Assembly (NCBI RefSeq): GCF_902825155.1
Contig: NZ_CADEAG010000003.1
Span: 62,001 to 126,000, forward strand
From: Bartonella taylorii 8TBB
Lineage (GTDB): Bacteria; Pseudomonadota; Alphaproteobacteria; Rhizobiales; Rhizobiaceae
Direction of reading: 5' to 3'
DNA: 64,000 nt
Every line of letters begins with the position of its first letter. Within the stretch, counting starts at the first letter, position 1. The position numbers and the translations under genes are program-made. Below the pieces are notes generated by a model, which made no database searches, was not told the origin of the DNA, and saw only the letters and a program-made list of their open reading frames with translations. Positions 9,141-20,026 of the stretch are shown here, in pieces.

Positions 9141-10331
9141 ATGCGTATTATTGAGTTCTACATCCTGAAACGTGTTCTTGTCCTATTTGGTGCTGTCATG
9201 ATTACAGCAATCAGTATCAGTTGGACAGTGCAAATTCTTGCAAGGATAAACTTTCTCACAACAAGCAGACAAACACTCCTAACAGTCTTGCATTTTTCAC
9301 TCTCATTGATCCCTTCTGTTATTTTTCTTGTCATTCCATTTGCATTAGTGATTGCAATTACAAGCACTCTTTCAGCAATGAATAAAGACTCAGAGCTCGC
9401 GATCATCAGTGCCTCGGGTTTTCCCAAAAGTACTGTTTGGAAACCAATTCTTCTTCTCGCTATTGTTGCCTCATGTGCTTCCTTTTCTATAGCCAATTTT
9501 GTTGTTCCTCAAGCACGTTTTAACATGCGACAAATGCTAGCGAGTGCGCATGTTGATCTTATTAATCTTTTCATTAGTGAAGGCAGCTTCCAAAAACTAG
9601 CCAATAATCTTTACATAGAAATTGGCGAACGCAATCCAAATGGAACGCTTGGGCGTCTTTTCATTGCCGACCAGCGTGATCCTAAAACTGATCTTTTTTA
9701 TTATGCAACAGACGCGTCCATTGTGAGCAACAAAAAAGGTAGTTTTCTCGTTCTTAATAACGGAGAAATAGAAAGGATCAATCGTCAAAATGACAGTATC
9801 TCAATCGTTCAATTTAGCTCATATACCTTTAGTTTAAGTGAATTTATCCCCAATGATAAAGCGCCCACACTTTACCCAAAAGATCGCCCACTTTCTTATT
9901 TACTAAGCCCTGACCCAAGGGATCCCTACTATCAGCGAAAACCTCTCCAATATAAAGCTGAGTTTCACCGCAGGCTTACAGAATGGCTCTATCCAATTGT
10001 TTTTTCACTCATTGCATTAGCAGCCGCAGGAGATACACGCTCATATCGACAAGCAAGTAACTCTGCAAACTTTTCTGCAATTGCCTTTTCTTTGCTGGTG
10101 TATTGGATAGGATATTTTTTCGCCGAAAAAGCAAAAAGCGATCTTGCATACATTCCTCTTCTTTATATTACCCCCATAGGCATGAGTGTTCTTATTTTTT
10201 TTATGCTCTTAACAAATCATCAAATTGGTATTCCCACAAAACTTAATGAGGTTATTCAAATAGGTTTTCAAAAATTTGTCCGCAAATTTAAACATCTAAA
10301 ATCTCAATATCTCTCAGATGAGGTATCATGA
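9141..10331 (+). CDS. lptF: LPS export permease LptF
   Basis: One of the two inner-membrane permease subunits of the Lpt bridge that extracts lipopolysaccharide from the inner membrane, powered by LptB. The 396-residue product has an N-terminal helix group (YILKRVLVLFGAVMITAIS), a periplasmic domain and C-terminal helices, the YjgP/YjgQ layout. The start at 9141 (MRIIEFYILKR) is the usual N-terminus; a longer reading upstream adds a non-homologous 39 residues. It overlaps lptG by ATGA and heads the operon lptF-lptG-lptD-surA-pdxA-rsmA. Confidence 0.9.
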   Translation: MRIIEFYILKRVLVLFGAVMITAISISWTVQILARINFLTTSRQTLLTVLHFSLSLIPSVIFLVIPFALVIAITSTLSAMNKDSELAIISASGFPKSTVWKPILLLAIVASCASFSIANFVVPQARFNMRQMLASAHVDLINLFISEGSFQKLANNLYIEIGERNPNGTLGRLFIADQRDPKTDLFYYATDASIVSNKKGSFLVLNNGEIERINRQNDSISIVQFSSYTFSLSEFIPNDKAPTLYPKDRPLSYLLSPDPRDPYYQRKPLQYKAEFHRRLTEWLYPIVFSLIALAAAGDTRSYRQASNSANFSAIAFSLLVYWIGYFFAEKAKSDLAYIPLLYITPIGMSVLIFFMLLTNHQIGIPTKLNEVIQIGFQKFVRKFKHLKSQYLSDEVS

Positions 10332-11419
10332 TTGGGTGGACGCTTGGACGATATTTTTTTATACGTTATGTGAAAATGACCTGTTATTTTTTTGGGGGGA
10401 TTTTGCTTCTTGCTCTTTTGATTGACTTTACAGAAAACTCTGGTCGGCTATCCAACCTTCCCCATTACACGGCAAAAGATGCTTTTCTTATCTCTGTTTT
10501 ACGCATCCCTTTTATCATGCAACAACTCATCCCCTTTATTGCGCTCTTTTCTGCAATGGTAATGTTGATCTCGCTTAATCGAAAACTTGAGCTTGTTGTG
10601 ACTCGTTCAATTGGTGTTTCTGCATGGCAATTTCTTATGCCTGCCTGTTTGGGAGCTTTTCTTTTTGGATTATTTTCAATTTTTCTCATCAACCCACTTG
10701 CCGCATGGGGGTTTTCTCAAGCAGAAAAAATGATGACTGAGTGGCGTGATAATAATGTACTAACATCTCTTCATAATACGCGTATCCCATGGTTAACACA
10801 ACGTACAAATTCAGGTAGAACAACCATTGGTGCCAAATCTATCACCGATCAAGGACTTTCTCTTATTGACGCAACCTTTGTACAATACAATGATAATGCT
10901 ACAGTCAAAAATTGGATTAACACAAAAAAAGCAACATTAACAAACGGTGCTTGGCTGCTAACAAATGGAACAATTTATAAAATAGGACGTCCTCCTGAAA
11001 AATTTACTACGTTTCAAATAAAAACTAATTTAAAATCTGAGTTTTTAACTGAACGTTTAGTGAGTCCCGCAACTATCCCATTTTACCAACTGCCAAAAAA
11101 AATTATGATCGCACGTTCATTTGGTTACTCTGCTAATAATTTTGATATGTATTTACAATCTTTGATTGCATTGCCTGCATTGCTTGTAGCAATGACTCTC
11201 ATTGCAGCAACTGTATCTTTAAACTTTACACGCTTTGGACAATCTGGAACATTGATTCTTGGTGGCGTACTAGCTGGATTCATGCTTTATGTTATTTCCG
11301 TACTCGTTCAGGCTTTTGGTAATGCTGGATATATTCCACCAGTTATTGCAGCTTGGACACCAGTTGTTATTGCATTGTTTTTGGGAATCTCTTTTTTACT
11401 TCATAAAGAGGATGGCTAA
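10328..11419 (+). CDS. lptG: LPS export permease LptG
   Basis: 363-residue partner of LptF, with the same YjgP/YjgQ fold: helices at the N-terminus (YFFGGILLLALLIDF), a periplasmic beta-jellyroll middle, and three helices at the end. It forms the LptB2FG complex that passes LPS to LptC/LptA. The start overlaps the lptF stop by four bases, and the stop is immediately followed by the lptD start, so the three are translated as a unit. Confidence 0.92.
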   Translation: MIGWTLGRYFFIRYVKMTCYFFGGILLLALLIDFTENSGRLSNLPHYTAKDAFLISVLRIPFIMQQLIPFIALFSAMVMLISLNRKLELVVTRSIGVSAWQFLMPACLGAFLFGLFSIFLINPLAAWGFSQAEKMMTEWRDNNVLTSLHNTRIPWLTQRTNSGRTTIGAKSITDQGLSLIDATFVQYNDNATVKNWINTKKATLTNGAWLLTNGTIYKIGRPPEKFTTFQIKTNLKSEFLTERLVSPATIPFYQLPKKIMIARSFGYSANNFDMYLQSLIALPALLVAMTLIAATVSLNFTRFGQSGTLILGGVLAGFMLYVISVLVQAFGNAGYIPPVIAAWTPVVIALFLGISFLLHKEDG

Positions 11420-13774
11420 GTGAAAGCATTAATAAGTAAGAGAGTGATTTTAACAAAATTAAGTGTACTTGCCTTTAAAAGTGTCATGGGCTTTTCTTTA
11501 GGTGTGTCTTTATCCTGTTCTGCACACGCCAAAAGCCTTACTTCTATTACTCAAAATCGTATCCAAAATCCGGTAAGCCCCCTCTTGCTCTCTGCAGATG
11601 AGCTCATCTACAATCGTGATGAAAACACTGTTTCTGCACAAGGCAATGTCCAAATTGAATATGATAGCAACAAAGTTATCGCCCAAAGAGTCACTTACAA
11701 TCAAAAAACAGGACGGATCATAGCGCAAGGGAATGTTGAAGTTGTTCAAAAAGATGGCAATAAAATTTATTCCGACCAAATTGATATGACCAAAGATTTT
11801 GGCGAAGGATTCGTAAATGCCTTGCGCATTGATACCGCTAACAACGTCCATTTTGCAGCAGCAAGTGCTACACGCAGCAACAGCCAAACAACAGTTTTCG
11901 ACGATGCAACCTACACAGCCTGTGAACCTTGCTCTTATAAACCAGATAGAGAAGTTCTATGGAAAATTAGAGCGAGGAAAATTATATGGAATAACACCAC
12001 CAAAAAAATTCGCTTTGAAAACAGCCGCTTTGAAGTTTTTGGTGTACCTATTATACAATTTCCAAATTTTGAGCTCCATGATCCAACTGTAAAGCGTGTT
12101 AGCGGTCTCCTTGCACCTCGTCTTTTTTATTCCGATTATCTTGGCTTGGGCATAAAAAATTCTTATTTCTGGAATCTCGCTCCCCATTATGATTTCACAC
12201 TTTCTTCTACGGTCTATACCCAACAAGGACTCTTAACCGAGGGTGAATGGCGTCAACATTTTAAAACGGGCACTTACAACATTCGCTTCGCTCATATATA
12301 CCAAATGAAACCGCACAACTTTGACAATGATACAATTGATGCACAGCATAAAAACCGTTATATGCTAGCAACAAAGGGGGATTTTCGTATTAATTCACGT
12401 TGGACTTATGGATGGGATATTTTCGCACAGTCTGATCGACATTTTAGTCGTGCCTATAAACTTGAAAACTATAACAATCCTACACAGCTTTCTCAGCTTT
12501 ATTTGAATGGACTTGCAGGGAAAAACCACTTTGATATGCGTTTTTATCATTTCAAAGTTCAAGATTTAATATTGGGCGACTCTCATTATGAACGCCACTC
12601 TCGGCAAGCGTCGGTTCTCCCTCGCATTGATTATTCTTTCACACCAGATGAGCCAGTTTATACTGGCATACTTACCTTTCATAGCAATATGCAATCAATT
12701 TATCGTCGTCATACTGACTTCAATTCTAGCGACTGGAATAACCATCCTCTTAATGCTACTAGGCTTTCTGGTATAGCTGGAAATAGTTTTCGTTTAACAA
12801 ATGAGCTCGAGTGGAAAAAGCGCTTCAATACACGTGAAGGCCTCATGTTAACCCCTATTCTCTCTCTACGTGCTGATATTATTACAACAAATATCAACGA
12901 AAACCGTGCTGCTCCTATAATAAATGATTCCCCATCAACGCTTCGTCGCTCAGCACTCCGTGGCATGGCAACGGCAGGTTTGGAATTACGGTATCCCTTC
13001 CTCATTACATTGAACAATTCTACACATATTATAGAACCAACAACACAAATTTTTATCCGTAATAATGAACGATATATCGGACAAGTCCCTAATGAAGACG
13101 CGCAAAGCTTTGTATTTGATGCAACAACTCTTTTTCAACGTAATAAATTCTCTGGTTATGACCGCGTAGAAGGTGGAACAAGAGCTAATATAGGTCTCAG
13201 ATATTCTGGAAATTTTAACAATAGTTGGTCTCTTTATGGTCTTGTGGGACAATCCTTTCATCTTGCAGGAAAAAATTCTTTTGCAGAAAAGGACTTTGTT
13301 AATGTAGGTATTCATTCTAGCCTCGAAGAAAAACGTTCAGACTATGTTGCAATGTTTGGTGCAAACCATAAGAACGGTTTTTCTCTGGAAGCTCGTGGAC
13401 GTTTTGATAAAAAAACAGGGAAAATCCACCGTAGTGAAATTGAAGCATCACAGAAATGGCAAAATTTTGGGGCGGCTGTACAATATGCCTATATCGCAAA
13501 TCAATCAGATTATGAATATCCACAAGAGCGCCAAGAGATTTCTTTTCAAACTGATCTTAAACTGGCTAACTATTGGTCTCTTAGCAGCAATGCTGGTTAT
13601 GATTTGGTATCCGGTACATTCGTAAAGCGGGGAATCAGCCTAAATTATACAGATGAATGTTTCGGTCTAACATTCGGTTATCAGCAGGTAACTAATCCAG
13701 GAAAAAAAACACCTTTGCAAAACTTTAATTTCTCTCTTTCCTTGCGTACAATTGCAGATATCGGAAAAAGATAA
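11420..13774 (+). CDS. lptD: LPS assembly outer-membrane protein LptD
   Basis: 784-residue outer-membrane protein that inserts LPS into the outer leaflet together with LptE. A signal peptide (about residues 1-37, ending SCSAHA) is followed by an LptA-like periplasmic domain (LLLSADELIYNRDENTV, GNVQIEYDS, GNVEVVQKDGNKIYSD). The LptD beta-barrel comes next, beginning near FEVFGVPIIQFPNF. A TACEPC pair of cysteines follows the N-terminal domain, and a single Cys (TDECFG) lies near the end, as in LptD proteins that need disulfides. The start is GTG directly after the lptG stop. Confidence 0.92.
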   Translation: MKALISKRVILTKLSVLAFKSVMGFSLGVSLSCSAHAKSLTSITQNRIQNPVSPLLLSADELIYNRDENTVSAQGNVQIEYDSNKVIAQRVTYNQKTGRIIAQGNVEVVQKDGNKIYSDQIDMTKDFGEGFVNALRIDTANNVHFAAASATRSNSQTTVFDDATYTACEPCSYKPDREVLWKIRARKIIWNNTTKKIRFENSRFEVFGVPIIQFPNFELHDPTVKRVSGLLAPRLFYSDYLGLGIKNSYFWNLAPHYDFTLSSTVYTQQGLLTEGEWRQHFKTGTYNIRFAHIYQMKPHNFDNDTIDAQHKNRYMLATKGDFRINSRWTYGWDIFAQSDRHFSRAYKLENYNNPTQLSQLYLNGLAGKNHFDMRFYHFKVQDLILGDSHYERHSRQASVLPRIDYSFTPDEPVYTGILTFHSNMQSIYRRHTDFNSSDWNNHPLNATRLSGIAGNSFRLTNELEWKKRFNTREGLMLTPILSLRADIITTNINENRAAPIINDSPSTLRRSALRGMATAGLELRYPFLITLNNSTHIIEPTTQIFIRNNERYIGQVPNEDAQSFVFDATTLFQRNKFSGYDRVEGGTRANIGLRYSGNFNNSWSLYGLVGQSFHLAGKNSFAEKDFVNVGIHSSLEEKRSDYVAMFGANHKNGFSLEARGRFDKKTGKIHRSEIEASQKWQNFGAAVQYAYIANQSDYEYPQERQEISFQTDLKLANYWSLSSNAGYDLVSGTFVKRGISLNYTDECFGLTFGYQQVTNPGKKTPLQNFNFSLSLRTIADIGKR

Positions 13775-13890
13775 ATTCAAATTTATAAAGAGAATGTATA
13801 ACCGATTTAACTTATCGTTGTTTTTACGAAAAAAAACGTATATTTTGAGTAATGAATTAGAATTAATGAACAATGCGAAGGCCTACTTAT

Positions 13891-14847
13891 ATGAAAAAAT
13901 TTAAAAAGAGTATTCTTACTTTATTTTGTATTGCACCTTTGAGTGTAAACAACCTGATGGTAGGTGAATTTTTAATTCCGTCAGTCTTCGCGCAGACTGT
14001 CATTGCTGTCACAGTCAATGGCAATCCTATCACAAATTATGATATACAAAGACGTGCTGCTTTTCTCAGATTACAACAGAAGCAAGGTAATCTTGTTGCA
14101 CAAGCCAAAAATGAGCTTATCAATGAAGTACTTAAAAATATCGAAATAAAGCGCCGTAATATTGAGGTGAGCAATAATGAGGTTGAGAGTGCTTTTGAGA
14201 ATTTTGCAACGCAAAATAATATGAGCATTGATCAGCTCAACCAGATTCTGATTCAAAATGATATCACAGTGCAACACTTTAAGGATTATATTCGTGGTCA
14301 AATAGGTTGGGGACGTCTTGTTAATGCACGCTATCAATCTGAAGCGGGTATGATTACCGAACAAGAGGCTGTACGCAGAATATTAAAAAATGGTGGTGTG
14401 AAACCTTCAACCAATGAATATACACTACAGCGAATTATTTTTGTTATTCCTGCACATCGCCGTTCAGAAATCTTTGAAAGACGTCAGAGAGAAGCAAATA
14501 ATTTTCGTGCACATTTCCGAGGATGTGCTAACACCCGAAAACAGGCAAGTGGTATTTTAGATGTTACTGTCCGCAACTTGGGAAAGTTTCTCGAACCCCA
14601 GCTTCCTAGTGCGTGGGAACAAGCTATCCTTGCAACACCTGTAGGAAAAATGACCCAATTGCAAGAAACATCTGATGGAATTGAGGCGCTTGCTGTTTGT
14701 AAAATAAAAAGAGTTTCTGATGATTATGTTGCCAGACTCATATTTTCTATTCAAGATAATAAGCAAAAAAGCCCACAAAAACTTGAAAAATTAAGCGAGA
14801 AATATTTGGAAGAATTACGGCGGGTAGCGCGTATTCAAAACTCATAA
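13891..14847 (+). CDS. surA: SurA-like periplasmic chaperone / prolyl isomerase
   Basis: 318-residue exported protein with a signal peptide ending SVFA. It has a SurA N-terminal domain (VTVNGNPITNYDIQRRAAFL, NELINEVL) and a parvulin-like region (YTLQRIIFVIP, ILDVTVRNLGKF, GKMTQLQETSDGIEALAVC). It likely escorts outer-membrane proteins such as LptD. The start at 13891 has GAAGG nine bases upstream; an ATG 18 bases earlier lacks one. Rhizobial SurA homologues here are shorter than the E. coli protein, with one parvulin domain. It sits 116 bases after lptD and overlaps pdxA by one base. Confidence 0.85.
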   Translation: MKKFKKSILTLFCIAPLSVNNLMVGEFLIPSVFAQTVIAVTVNGNPITNYDIQRRAAFLRLQQKQGNLVAQAKNELINEVLKNIEIKRRNIEVSNNEVESAFENFATQNNMSIDQLNQILIQNDITVQHFKDYIRGQIGWGRLVNARYQSEAGMITEQEAVRRILKNGGVKPSTNEYTLQRIIFVIPAHRRSEIFERRQREANNFRAHFRGCANTRKQASGILDVTVRNLGKFLEPQLPSAWEQAILATPVGKMTQLQETSDGIEALAVCKIKRVSDDYVARLIFSIQDNKQKSPQKLEKLSEKYLEELRRVARIQNS

Positions 14848-15860
14848 TGGCTGCACTTATTGTTAGTGGTGGTGATCCTGCCGGCATTGGTCCTGAAATA
14901 GTATTAAAAGCGTGGAGTTTGCGTGTTACACGTCAAGTTCCGCCTTTTGCTCTTTTTGCTGATCCAGACGTTATTCGTTCGCGCGCTCGTTTTTTACATA
15001 TAGATGTTGAAGTAGAATCTGTTTTAATAAATAATCCTGTAAAAAACTTTCAAACTGCTCTCCCTATAATACCATTAAAAAACCGACAAAGCGATCAACT
15101 AGGCTCGCCTTCACCTGATAATGCTGCTGGAATAATTGAAGCGATTAAACGCAGCGTTCAGTTGATTCGAGATAGACATGCGTGCGCACTCGTTACTTGC
15201 CCTATTGCAAAAAAAAGCCTTTACGACGCTGGGTTTAAATTTCCAGGTCATACAGAATTCTTAGCTGATTTGGCCTACACAATCTTCGATAAATGCTATC
15301 ATCCGGTTATGATGTTATCTGGACCTCGATTAAAAACAGTTCCCATTACTGTTCATATTCCATTCAATGAAGTCCCCTCACATGTCACTCGCGATTTAAT
15401 TATTCAAACGGCATTAATTACTGAAAACGACTTAAAAACGCGATTTAAAATAACTTCTCCTCGTCTCGCTATTGCTGGCCTTAATCCTCATGCTGGAGAA
15501 GAAGGGGCAATGGGTAAAGAAGATATTGAAATTATCCTTCCTGCTGTTGAATACCTTAAAAATAAAGGATTCAATATTGTAGGTCCACTGCCTGCCGATA
15601 CAATGTTCCATGAAAAAGCAAGACAGGCATATGATGTTGCTCTTTGCATGTATCACGACCAAGCCCTTATTCCTGTTAAGACATTGGACTTTGACACCAC
15701 TGTCAATATCACTTTAGGACTCCCTTTTATTCGTACTTCACCAGATCACGGAACTGCTTTTGATATTGCTGATAAAGGAATAGCCTCTCCTGAAAGCTTT
15801 ATTTCTGCTCTTAAACTTGCAAGCCAACTTGCAAAAAATAGTTTGATATCATGCCAATAG
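14847..15860 (+). CDS. pdxA: 4-hydroxythreonine-4-phosphate dehydrogenase
   Basis: PdxA oxidises 4-phosphohydroxy-L-threonine in the pathway to pyridoxal 5'-phosphate. The 337-residue product opens with [11 protein letters not shown], the family N-terminus. It has the substrate- and metal-binding stretches GHTEFLADL, a His in PADTMFHEK, and [12 protein letters not shown] with DHGTAFDIA near the end. It is co-transcribed with surA (TAATG overlap) and rsmA (10-base overlap), an arrangement known in many proteobacteria. Confidence 0.93.
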   Translation: MAALIVSGGDPAGIGPEIVLKAWSLRVTRQVPPFALFADPDVIRSRARFLHIDVEVESVLINNPVKNFQTALPIIPLKNRQSDQLGSPSPDNAAGIIEAIKRSVQLIRDRHACALVTCPIAKKSLYDAGFKFPGHTEFLADLAYTIFDKCYHPVMMLSGPRLKTVPITVHIPFNEVPSHVTRDLIIQTALITENDLKTRFKITSPRLAIAGLNPHAGEEGAMGKEDIEIILPAVEYLKNKGFNIVGPLPADTMFHEKARQAYDVALCMYHDQALIPVKTLDFDTTVNITLGLPFIRTSPDHGTAFDIADKGIASPESFISALKLASQLAKNSLISCQ

Positions 15861-16681
15861 ATGCTCTTCCTCCTCTGCGTGAAGTAATTAATAAATATCG
15901 ATTACAAGCTCATAAGTCTTTGGGCCAAAATTTTCTTTTTGATCTTAATTTAACATCTAAAATTGCTCATCAAGCAGGAAATATAGAAGGAAAACCTGTT
16001 ATTGAAGTTGGTCCAGGTCCTGGGGGGCTGACACGTGCCTTGCTTGCAAAAGGTGCCATTGTTACAGCGATAGAGCGTGATGAACGTTGTATACCAGCTC
16101 TTTTAGAGATAGAGCAGCACTATCCTCAAAAACTAAAACTTATTTGTAATGACGCACTAAAGCAAGATTTTTCAAAACTCTTTGAAACATATCCAGAAAA
16201 ACCACGCATTATTGCAAATCTTCCCTATAATATTGGAACACAACTTTTATTAAATTGGTTGTTGGCTGAACCATGGCCTCCTTTTTATGAATCAATGACA
16301 TTGATGTTTCAACGTGAAGTTGCCAACCGCATTACCGCAAAACCTCACTCGGCTCACTATGGGCGTCTTAGTGTCTTAACTGGATGGCGTACCGCTGCTA
16401 AAATTGCTTTTGATGTGCCTCCTCAAGCCTTTATACCAGCACCCAAAATAACTTCTTCCGTTGTTCATATCATTCCGCGAACACAACCTCTTCCCTGTTC
16501 TGCACAAAAATTAAGCTTTGTCACAAAAACCGCTTTTGGACAAAGACGAAAAATGCTTCGTCAAAATCTCAAAACACTTGGAGATGAAATGCTTTTAGAA
16601 AAAGCTGGAATCGATGGAACACGCCGCGCTGAAACACTTTCAATTGCCGAGTTTGTGGCTTTAGCTAATTTGGTGATTTAA
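15851..16681 (+). CDS. rsmA: 16S rRNA adenine dimethyltransferase RsmA (KsgA)
   Basis: Dimethylates the two adjacent adenines in helix 45 of 16S rRNA during 30S maturation, using S-adenosylmethionine. The 276 residues show the entry motif [11 protein letters not shown], the SAM motif [12 protein letters not shown], and the catalytic NLPYNIGTQ stretch (about residues 116-124). The C-terminal [13 protein letters not shown] region completes the family. It is the last gene of the lptF-led operon. Confidence 0.94.
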   Translation: MPIDALPPLREVINKYRLQAHKSLGQNFLFDLNLTSKIAHQAGNIEGKPVIEVGPGPGGLTRALLAKGAIVTAIERDERCIPALLEIEQHYPQKLKLICNDALKQDFSKLFETYPEKPRIIANLPYNIGTQLLLNWLLAEPWPPFYESMTLMFQREVANRITAKPHSAHYGRLSVLTGWRTAAKIAFDVPPQAFIPAPKITSSVVHIIPRTQPLPCSAQKLSFVTKTAFGQRRKMLRQNLKTLGDEMLLEKAGIDGTRRAETLSIAEFVALANLVI

Positions 16682-16728
16682 ACAGCATAACTTTTTGCTC
16701 ATTATTCCTTTTCAACACAATAAGAATA

Positions 16729-17397
16729 TTAATCAATCTTTTCAGCAATAAGCCCGTCAATGAAAGATTCAAGAAAGAAGCACCGCTCACGTTTTGCTGT
16801 TTCGGCTAAATAAATCGATTTAATAAGCGACAAAGACTGATTTAAATCCTTATTAATAACGACATAATCATAAGAACGCCAATGCTGCATTTCCGTCCGT
16901 GCATTCTCCAGTCGCAGATCAATGATATCTTGACTATCTTCTGCTCGACGATGCAAACGTGAAACAAGCTCTTTCATTGATGGTGGAAGAATAAAAACAG
17001 ATACAGTATCTCCTAGCATCTTTTTTTGAAGCTGTTTTGTACCTTGGTAATCAATATCAAATAACATATCTCGTCCAGCACTTAACGCGTTTTCAACACT
17101 TTCACGTAAAGTGCCGTAATAATTTCCATGAACTTCTGCCCATTCAATAAATTCATCACCATCACGCTTACGTTCAAACTCTTTCTTTGAAATAAAATGA
17201 TAATGAAGACCATTTACTTCACTAGGACGTCTTTGCCGTGTTGTCACGCTGATGGAGAGCTCTAATTGCCCATCTTTCAAAAGTAAGCGAGAAATGGTTG
17301 ATTTACCAGCGCCTGAAGGTGAAGAGAGAATAAATAAAAAACCGCGACGTTTATCTCTTTTTTTAGCAGTCAATTCATCCTTAAAGAATGTCATCAT
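16729..17397 (-). CDS. gmk: Guanylate kinase
   Basis: Phosphorylates GMP to GDP. The 222 residues carry the P-loop [10 protein letters not shown] (about 25-34), the GMP-binding [19 protein letters not shown] stretch, and VHGNYYGT. The last gene of the minus-strand block, it follows mltG by about 60 bases and converges with rsmA. The product is slightly longer than E. coli Gmk because of a basic N-terminal extension. Confidence 0.94.
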   Translation of the reverse strand: MMTFFKDELTAKKRDKRRGFLFILSSPSGAGKSTISRLLLKDGQLELSISVTTRQRRPSEVNGLHYHFISKKEFERKRDGDEFIEWAEVHGNYYGTLRESVENALSAGRDMLFDIDYQGTKQLQKKMLGDTVSVFILPPSMKELVSRLHRRAEDSQDIIDLRLENARTEMQHWRSYDYVVINKDLNQSLSLIKSIYLAETAKRERCFFLESFIDGLIAEKID

Positions 17398-17460
17398 ACT
17401 GTTCTACTTTTTTAACTTTTCTTCAAAACTTCAATAATATGTTTTTTATAGTCCCAAAAA

Positions 17461-18567
17461 TTAATGTGTCGCTTTTAATGCACGCCATTTGCGAACATTT
17501 GCATTATGTTCCTCCAAAGTTCTAGAAAAAACATGCCCTCCTGAACCATCCGCTACAAAATAGAGCACGTCACTACTTGGTGAATGCGCTACCGCTTGCA
17601 AAGAATCCCGACCTGGATTCGCAATGGCTGTTGGTGGCAAACCATTAATTTTATACGTATTATATGGTGTTTCTTTTTCAAGATCTGAACGGTAAATTGC
17701 ACGACCGGATGGCATTCCTTTTCCACCAAAGAGACCATAAATTACCGTTGGATCAGATTGAAGACGCATATGTTTTGCAAGACGGTTATAAAATACAGCA
17801 GCAACCTTTGGTCTCTCTGCTGCAATTCCTGTTTCTTTCTCCACAATAGATGCCAATATAACAAATTCATCAATGGATTTAATTGGTAGATCAGGTGAAC
17901 GTGTAGCCCATATAGCATGGACTAATTTGCTCTGTCCTTCGCGCAGTCTATTTATAATTTCCTCACGCGTTGTTCCTCGAATAAAACGAACAGTATCCGT
18001 CATCAAACTGCCCTCTGGAGGCAAAACTTTGGGAAGATTTCCAATCAAAATTTCATTAGCAGCTAGTCGATCAAAAACTTGTTGAACCGTCAAGCCTTCT
18101 GGCACTGTAAACGTATATTCAATAGATTTTCCTTTCACAAGAATATCCATAATATCCCGCATCGAAGCATGTGCTGGAATTAAATATTCCCCAGCCTTAA
18201 GGTGTGTTGTTTTTTTATGGTAACCAACCCCATAAACAAAAATGTCAGATGATCGAATAAGACCATATTTTTCAAGCAGCGAAGCAATTTCACGAATTCC
18301 TGTACCAGGATAAATAAAAACGACTTTCTCCCCCTCTGCCATCCCCTTTCCTTCAAAAACAATTTTTCCAATATAAAGAGGAATACTGATGGACAAAATA
18401 ACAACCATAACCATCATCAGAAAAAAATGACCGAGAACGATCAACGGATTACGTACAATAGATGACCTCTTTGGTTTCTCATGTGCTAACATACCACTAT
18501 TATTTCTATGATTCGAAGAGGAGCCATCTACGTCCTTCAGCGGTTGATCATTTTTCACATCGGACAC
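17461..18567 (-). CDS. mltG: Endolytic murein transglycosylase MltG
   Basis: Inner-membrane lytic transglycosylase that cuts nascent glycan strands and so sets their length. It has a cytoplasmic tail of about 40 residues, one membrane segment (FFLMMVMVVILSISIPLYIG), a LysM-like domain, and the catalytic YceG domain with ASIVEKETG (the catalytic Glu lies in this motif) followed by LQSDPTVIYG and YNTY.INGLPPTAIANPG. I chose the GTG at 18567 because GAGGG lies eight bases upstream; the longer reading needs a TTG. It follows fabF and precedes gmk, a common alphaproteobacterial order. Confidence 0.9.
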   Translation of the reverse strand: MSDVKNDQPLKDVDGSSSNHRNNSGMLAHEKPKRSSIVRNPLIVLGHFFLMMVMVVILSISIPLYIGKIVFEGKGMAEGEKVVFIYPGTGIREIASLLEKYGLIRSSDIFVYGVGYHKKTTHLKAGEYLIPAHASMRDIMDILVKGKSIEYTFTVPEGLTVQQVFDRLAANEILIGNLPKVLPPEGSLMTDTVRFIRGTTREEIINRLREGQSKLVHAIWATRSPDLPIKSIDEFVILASIVEKETGIAAERPKVAAVFYNRLAKHMRLQSDPTVIYGLFGGKGMPSGRAIYRSDLEKETPYNTYKINGLPPTAIANPGRDSLQAVAHSPSSDVLYFVADGSGGHVFSRTLEEHNANVRKWRALKATH

Positions 18568-18662
18568 AACTATCACCCTCAACAATTTTTAGATATTACA
18601 ACAATAATCTCTCACTTAACTTTTACAATGAAGTAGAAAACACAGAAACAGATAAAAATGTT

Positions 18663-19925
18663 TTATTCCCCAAAGCGCCGCATCACCAAAGATGCATTTG
18701 TCCCACCAAACCCAAAGGAATTGGAAAGAATCGTATCAATCTTCCGTTCGCGTGGTTTATGTGGAACAAGATCAATTTTTGTTTCAATAGAAGGATTGTC
18801 AAGATTAAGTGTTGCTGGAGCTATATTATCTCGTATAGCTAAAACACAAAAAATAGCCTCAGCGGCACCAGCTGCACCAAGTAAATGCCCCACAGATGAT
18901 TTTGTTGATGACATAGATACTTGTGGCGCATAATGTCCCAAAACACGTTCAACAGCCGCTAATTCTATGGCATCTGCCATCGTTGAGGTTCCGTGGGCAT
19001 TAATATAATCGATATCGCTTACATTCACTTGTGCACGCTTAAGAGCAGCCATCATACTGCGCTGCGCACCTTCACCACTCTCTGAAGGAGCTGTAATGTG
19101 GTAAGCATCACCAGATAAACCATAGCCAATGACCTCAGCATAAATACGAGCACCCCGTTTTTTTGCATGTTCAAGCTCTTCTAAAACAACAATCGCAGCT
19201 CCCTCCCCCATCACAAAGCCATCACGATCAGCATCATAAGGACGTGACGCTCGTTCAGGTTCATCATTACGACACGTAGAAAGAGCTCTACAAGCAGAAA
19301 ACCCAGCAAGAGATATCCGATTTATCGGTGATTCAGTGCCGCCCGCCACCATTACATCTGCATCACCTAATGCAATTAAACGCGCTGCATCACCAATTGC
19401 ATGCGCTCCTGTTGAACAAGCTGTTACAACCGAATGATTAGGACCACGCAAACCATATTTAATAGACACATAACCAGAAGCAAGATTAATCAAACGTCCT
19501 GGAATAAAAAAGGGAGATACACGCCGTGGACCTTTATCACGGAGCGTATAACCAGCCTCAACAATGCCTTCAATGCCACCAATCCCCGAACCAATTAATA
19601 CACCTGTGCAAATCTGGTCTTCATCATTCTGAGGAAACCACTCAGCATCTGAAAGTGCTTGATCAGCAGCTGCCATTGCATAAACAATAAATGCATCCAC
19701 CTTACGCTGCTCCTTGGGGTCCATATGCAAATCAGCATTATATGTACCTTCTGTTCCATCTCCCAAGGGGATACGAGCAGCAATCTGACATGGCAAATCG
19801 GACACATCAAATTCAGTAATGCGTCGAACGCCACTTTTTCCTTCAAGAAGTCGTTTCCAACTATACTCGACATCACCAGCTAACGGAGACACCAATCCTA
19901 AACCAGTAACAACAACACGTCTCAT
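18663..19925 (-). CDS. fabF: 3-oxoacyl-ACP synthase II
   Basis: Condensing enzyme that elongates acyl-ACP with malonyl-ACP. The 420-residue product has the nucleophile Cys170 in VVTACSTGAHAIG and the two catalytic histidines in NAHGTSTMADAIE and SVGHLLGAAGA. It starts at the ATG giving MRRVVVTGLG, with AGG upstream; the longer reading adds nine unrelated residues. It lies directly after acpP, the usual pairing. Confidence 0.94.
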   Translation of the reverse strand: MRRVVVTGLGLVSPLAGDVEYSWKRLLEGKSGVRRITEFDVSDLPCQIAARIPLGDGTEGTYNADLHMDPKEQRKVDAFIVYAMAAADQALSDAEWFPQNDEDQICTGVLIGSGIGGIEGIVEAGYTLRDKGPRRVSPFFIPGRLINLASGYVSIKYGLRGPNHSVVTACSTGAHAIGDAARLIALGDADVMVAGGTESPINRISLAGFSACRALSTCRNDEPERASRPYDADRDGFVMGEGAAIVVLEELEHAKKRGARIYAEVIGYGLSGDAYHITAPSESGEGAQRSMMAALKRAQVNVSDIDYINAHGTSTMADAIELAAVERVLGHYAPQVSMSSTKSSVGHLLGAAGAAEAIFCVLAIRDNIAPATLNLDNPSIETKIDLVPHKPRERKIDTILSNSFGFGGTNASLVMRRFGE

Positions 19926-20026
19926 AACTTCTAACCTTGAATTGAGATTCACCCCTCAAAGCTCACTTCTCAAAACAGCCCCAAAGAATATAGACAAAAG
20001 TATTTTACGCTTTTGCCTTTCAGTCA